From contig NZ_JACOPW010000006.1 of NCBI RefSeq assembly GCF_015461845.1, positions 62,001 through 126,000 on the forward strand: 64,000 nt of DNA, in the 5' to 3' direction. This document shows positions 61,296 through 64,000 of this stretch, one piece after another. A program made the position numbers and the translations under genes. The notes under the pieces are model-generated. The model was not told the DNA's origin. It searched no databases and saw only the letters and a program-made list of their open reading frames with translations. Position 1 is the stretch's first letter. Each line of letters opens with the position of its first letter. Origin of the DNA: Pseudomonas mucoides (GTDB taxonomy: Bacteria > Pseudomonadota > Gammaproteobacteria > Pseudomonadales > Pseudomonadaceae).

Positions 61296-61754
61296 TTACT
61301 TGATGTAAAGCTGGGTCGACATCTTATCGCTCGGCGCATTAATCGAGGTGTTGCTGAACGTGAAGGTCCCGTCCTGCTTGCCCGCAAGATTGAAGATATA
61401 CAGATAACCGACCGTTTTTGCCCCGGGTGTGCAATCAGTCAGGTTGCCGGTCTGAAAGGCACATACCGGCGACCGGGTGCCGTCCACTTCAAAACCATCC
61501 AGCGCGACATGTGGACTATTACTGCCGTAACCGATTTCCAGCACATAGACCTTGATGCTCGGACCACTATGATCGCAACGCGTCTCGGTCTGCCCTTCGG
61601 CAATGTTTTCAAAGCCACAGACCGGCGATTCAACCTTAACCACTTTCAACTGGCTCAATCGCGGCGCCATCGCAGCCGAGGCGTTTTGTGCCCCCAGCAA
61701 CAAGGCCATCACGACGCCAATGACGGCAATCACACGCGTTTTCATGCAATACAT
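61296..61754 (-). CDS. Secreted DUF4879 family protein
   Basis: Protein of 152 residues with an export signal (MYCMKTRVIAVIGVVMALLL, then GAQNASA). The mature part starts AMAPRLSQLKVVKVESPVC and has four cysteines (ESPVCGFE, TRCDHSG, SPVCAFQ, TDCTPG), a likely pair of disulphides. Ends in MSTQLYIK. I recognise DUF4879 from the pattern VESPxCG...TRCDHxG and LEIGYG. The function is unknown. The start is 61754 (GGGGG 5 bases upstream); 61745 is an alternative. It is 67 bases from the DJ-1 gene, on the same strand. Confidence 0.72.
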   Translation of the reverse strand: MYCMKTRVIAVIGVVMALLLGAQNASAAMAPRLSQLKVVKVESPVCGFENIAEGQTETRCDHSGPSIKVYVLEIGYGSNSPHVALDGFEVDGTRSPVCAFQTGNLTDCTPGAKTVGYLYIFNLAGKQDGTFTFSNTSINAPSDKMSTQLYIK

Positions 61755-61968
61755 AACGACCCCCAAAACCAGCGCGCAGTATGGCTCACTTCGCTTGACG
61801 GCAAAACATCGACGACGATCGCAGCCATCAGCAGCCATAACCCCACGCGGCTGGTATGATGCGCGGCTTTTTCCGGCCCACAGTAATTTCCCAGGCGCGT
61901 TCAGTGGTCTGTGCTTTGCTGTTGAGGTCGATACATTCACGGCGCCGGGCGCGCCACGGGGAGCAGAC

Positions 61969-63264
61969 ATGCTGGAAAGGCTGTTTCAACTCAAGGCACA
62001 CAACACCAACGTGCGGACCGAGATTCTGGCGGGCGTCACGACTTTCTTGGCCATGGCCTACATTCTGTTCGTCAACCCGAGCATTCTCGGCGAAACCGGC
62101 ATGGACAAGGGCGCGGTGTTCGTCGCCACCTGTCTGGCCGCGGCGATTGGTTCCACGATCATGGGCCTGATCGCCAACTACCCGATCGCGCTGGCGCCGG
62201 GCATGGGCTTGAACGCCTTCTTCACCTATACCGTGGTCCTGCACATGGGCCACACCTGGCAAGTGGCGCTGGGTGCGGTGTTTATCTCGGCGGTGTGCTT
62301 CTTCATGCTGTCGATCTTCCGTATCCGTGAATGGATCATCAACAGCATCCCGCTGCCGCTGCGCTCGGCGATTGCCGCCGGTATCGGCCTGTTCCTGGCG
62401 CTGATTGCCCTGCACAACGCCGGCATCGTGGTCAGCAACCCGGCGACCATGGTCGGCCTCGGTGATCTGAAACAACCAGCCCCGATCCTCGCGACCCTGG
62501 GTTTTGCCCTGATCGTTGCCCTCGAAGCCCTGGCCGTACGCGGCGCCGTGCTGATCGGCATTCTGGCGGTGACCATCATTTCGATCTTGATGGGCTTCAC
62601 CCCTTTCGGCGGCGTGATGTCGATGCCACCGTCGCTGGCCCCAACCTTCATGCAACTGGACATCAAAGGCGCACTGGACATCGGTCTGGTCAGCGTGATT
62701 TTCGCTTTCCTGTTTGTCGATCTGTTCGACAACTCCGGCACTCTGATCGGCGTCGCCAAACGCGCCGGCCTGATGGACAAGAACGGCCACATGCCGAAAA
62801 TGGGTCGCGCCCTGATCGCCGACAGCACCGCGGCCATGGCCGGTTCGCTGCTGGGCACCTCGACCACCACCAGCTACATCGAGTCCGCAGCCGGCGTGAG
62901 TGCGGGCGGCCGCACCGGCCTGACCGCCGTCGTGGTGGCGATCCTGTTCCTGCTGGCACTGTTTTTCTCGCCATTGGCGTCCAGCGTCCCGGCCTTCGCC
63001 ACGGCACCGGCACTGCTGTTCGTCGCCGTACTGATGACCTCCGGCCTGGCCGAAATAGACTGGGACGACATCACCGTTGCCGCACCGGTGGTGATCACCG
63101 CGCTGGCCATGCCGTTCACTTATTCGATCGCTAATGGCATCGCCTTCGGTTTCATTTCCTGGACCGCCATCAAGCTGATGTCCGGTCGTGGCCGTGAGCT
63201 GAACCCGGCGCTGGTGATCCTGTCGATTCTGTTCGTGATCAAGTTGGGTTGGTTCAACGCATGA
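61969..63264 (+). CDS. NCS2-family purine (adenine/hypoxanthine) permease
   Basis: Inner-membrane carrier of 431 residues, AzgA-like branch (E. coli AdeP/GhxP). N-terminus MLERLFQLKAHNTNVRTEIL, then GVTTFLAMAYILFVNPSIL, ANYPIALAPGMGLNAFF and SIAPTFMQLD-type loops; DLFDNSGTLIGVAKRAG and LGTSTTTSYIESAAGVS are signature regions. Substrate specificity (adenine or guanine/hypoxanthine) cannot be decided. It is followed by trmA with an ATGA overlap. Confidence 0.92.
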   Translation: MLERLFQLKAHNTNVRTEILAGVTTFLAMAYILFVNPSILGETGMDKGAVFVATCLAAAIGSTIMGLIANYPIALAPGMGLNAFFTYTVVLHMGHTWQVALGAVFISAVCFFMLSIFRIREWIINSIPLPLRSAIAAGIGLFLALIALHNAGIVVSNPATMVGLGDLKQPAPILATLGFALIVALEALAVRGAVLIGILAVTIISILMGFTPFGGVMSMPPSLAPTFMQLDIKGALDIGLVSVIFAFLFVDLFDNSGTLIGVAKRAGLMDKNGHMPKMGRALIADSTAAMAGSLLGTSTTTSYIESAAGVSAGGRTGLTAVVVAILFLLALFFSPLASSVPAFATAPALLFVAVLMTSGLAEIDWDDITVAAPVVITALAMPFTYSIANGIAFGFISWTAIKLMSGRGRELNPALVILSILFVIKLGWFNA

Positions 63265-64000
63265 CTTTTGATTCCCAGGCCTACGCCGTTCAGCTCGAAG
63301 AAAAGGTCACGCGCCTGCGTGACCTCCTGGCCCCGTTCGATGCGCCAGAACCTGCGGTGTACGACTCTCCGCTGCAAAACTTCCGCCTGCGCGCTGAATT
63401 CCGCCTGTGGCGTGAAGGTGGTGAGCGGCACTACGCGATGTTTTCCCAGGAAGACAAACGTACGCCGATCCTGATCGAAGAGTTTCCGATCGCCAGCCTG
63501 CGCATCAACGAACTGATGCCGAAGCTCAAAGCCGCCTGGAAAGCCAGTGCGGCCCTGAGCCACAAGTTGTTCCAGGTGGAGTTCCTGACCACCCTGGCCG
63601 GCGATGCGATGATCACCCTGTGCTATCACCGCCCGCTGGACGAGCACTGGCATGCGGCGGCCACGAAACTGGCCACGGACCTGAACGTGAGCATCATCGG
63701 TCGCTCAAAAGGCAAACGCGAAGTGATCGGTCACGATTACGTGGTTGAACAGCTCGAAGTCGGCGGCCGTACTTTCAGCTATCGCCAGCCGGAAGGCGCA
63801 TTCACCCAGCCCAACGGCACCGTGAACCGGAAGATGCTCAACTGGGCTTACGACGCGTTGGGTGATCGCCCGGACGACTTGCTCGAACTGTACTGCGGCA
63901 ACGGCAACTTCACCCTGCCGCTCGCGACCCGCGTACGCAAAGTGCTGGCCACCGAAATCAGCAAGACCTCGGTCAATGCAGCGCTGAGCAACCTCAGCGA
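63261..64000 (+). CDS. trmA: tRNA (uracil-5-)-methyltransferase TrmA (3' end outside the window)
   Basis: SAM-dependent enzyme that forms m5U54 in the T-loop of tRNA. The ATG at 63261 overlaps the permease stop (ATGA). About 246 residues are visible: MTFDSQAYAVQLEEKVTRLRDL, SPLQNFRLRAEFRLWREGG, TFTQPNGTVN-type FTQPNGTVNRKML, and the SAM motif LELYCGNGNFTLPLA. The catalytic Cys region lies beyond the window. This is the usual Pseudomonas neighbour of the NCS2 permease. Confidence 0.93.
   Translation, partial: MTFDSQAYAVQLEEKVTRLRDLLAPFDAPEPAVYDSPLQNFRLRAEFRLWREGGERHYAMFSQEDKRTPILIEEFPIASLRINELMPKLKAAWKASAALSHKLFQVEFLTTLAGDAMITLCYHRPLDEHWHAAATKLATDLNVSIIGRSKGKREVIGHDYVVEQLEVGGRTFSYRQPEGAFTQPNGTVNRKMLNWAYDALGDRPDDLLELYCGNGNFTLPLATRVRKVLATEISKTSVNAALSNLS

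Overview
The window is a chromosomal segment of a Pseudomonas, most likely of the P. fluorescens group. The evidence is the gene content and order, the GC-rich codon use, and the many copies of the GTGGGAGCGAGCTTGCTCGCGA-type REP sequence typical of that group. From memory, the gene order largely follows P. aeruginosa PA4547 to PA4615, with a short stretch ending at NCS2 permease-trmA (PA4719-PA4720). Nearly all of it is core genome. There is no tRNA, rRNA, CRISPR array, insertion sequence, prophage or plasmid element.

Layout. 1-8535: end of the response regulator pilR, glycine oxidase thiO, the type IVa minor pilin/adhesin operon fimU-pilV-pilW-pilX-pilY1-pilE (minus strand) and divergent fimT. 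8532-16026 (minus): ispH, then an overlapping fkpB-lspA-ileS-ribF-murJ series for isoprenoid, lipoprotein, translation, flavin and peptidoglycan functions. 16279-21726: rpsT, creA, proB, obgE-rpmA-rplU and divergent ispB. 21849-33468: small conserved genes, including a Fur-box gene, two PPIase-related or unknown proteins, a large unknown lipoprotein, a Lon-like protease with a degenerate ATP site, a DUF4105 envelope protein and a GreB-like protein with an altered tip. 33560-40862: ettA, the GGDEF/EAL regulator morA and glyA. 41139-43928: a dicarboxylate-type transporter followed by two GntR/FCD regulators, with two FadR-type operator sequences upstream. 44025-47971: the btsT/cstA-yjiX-yjiA cluster and the c-di-GMP receptor mapZ. 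48091-55524: radA, katB-ankB, mscL, an fpr paralogue, an unpaired LuxR-family AHL receptor and rlmG. 55596-60004: cyanide-insensitive oxidase cioAB with a DUF2474 peptide and an Anr box, then an MFS exporter. 60089-64000: a frameshifted higB with intact higA, a DJ-1-fold protein lacking its catalytic residues, a secreted DUF4879 protein, an NCS2 purine permease and the start of trmA.

Themes. Surface motility and second-messenger control (pilR, minor pilins, PilY1, MorA, MapZ) sit with oxidative and respiratory stress genes (katB-ankB, radA, fpr, cioAB) and translation/GTPase housekeeping. About a dozen REP or REPIN elements lie between genes, roughly one per 5 kb, and they occur in two opposite arm orientations.

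Nothing here looks like a wholly new multi-gene system. The most interesting points are the LuxR solo with two palindromes upstream, the paired FadR-type operators at the dicarboxylate transporter, the DJ-1 protein without its Cys/Glu pair, the broken higB beside an intact higA and operator, and the GreB-like and Lon-like proteins with altered active motifs.
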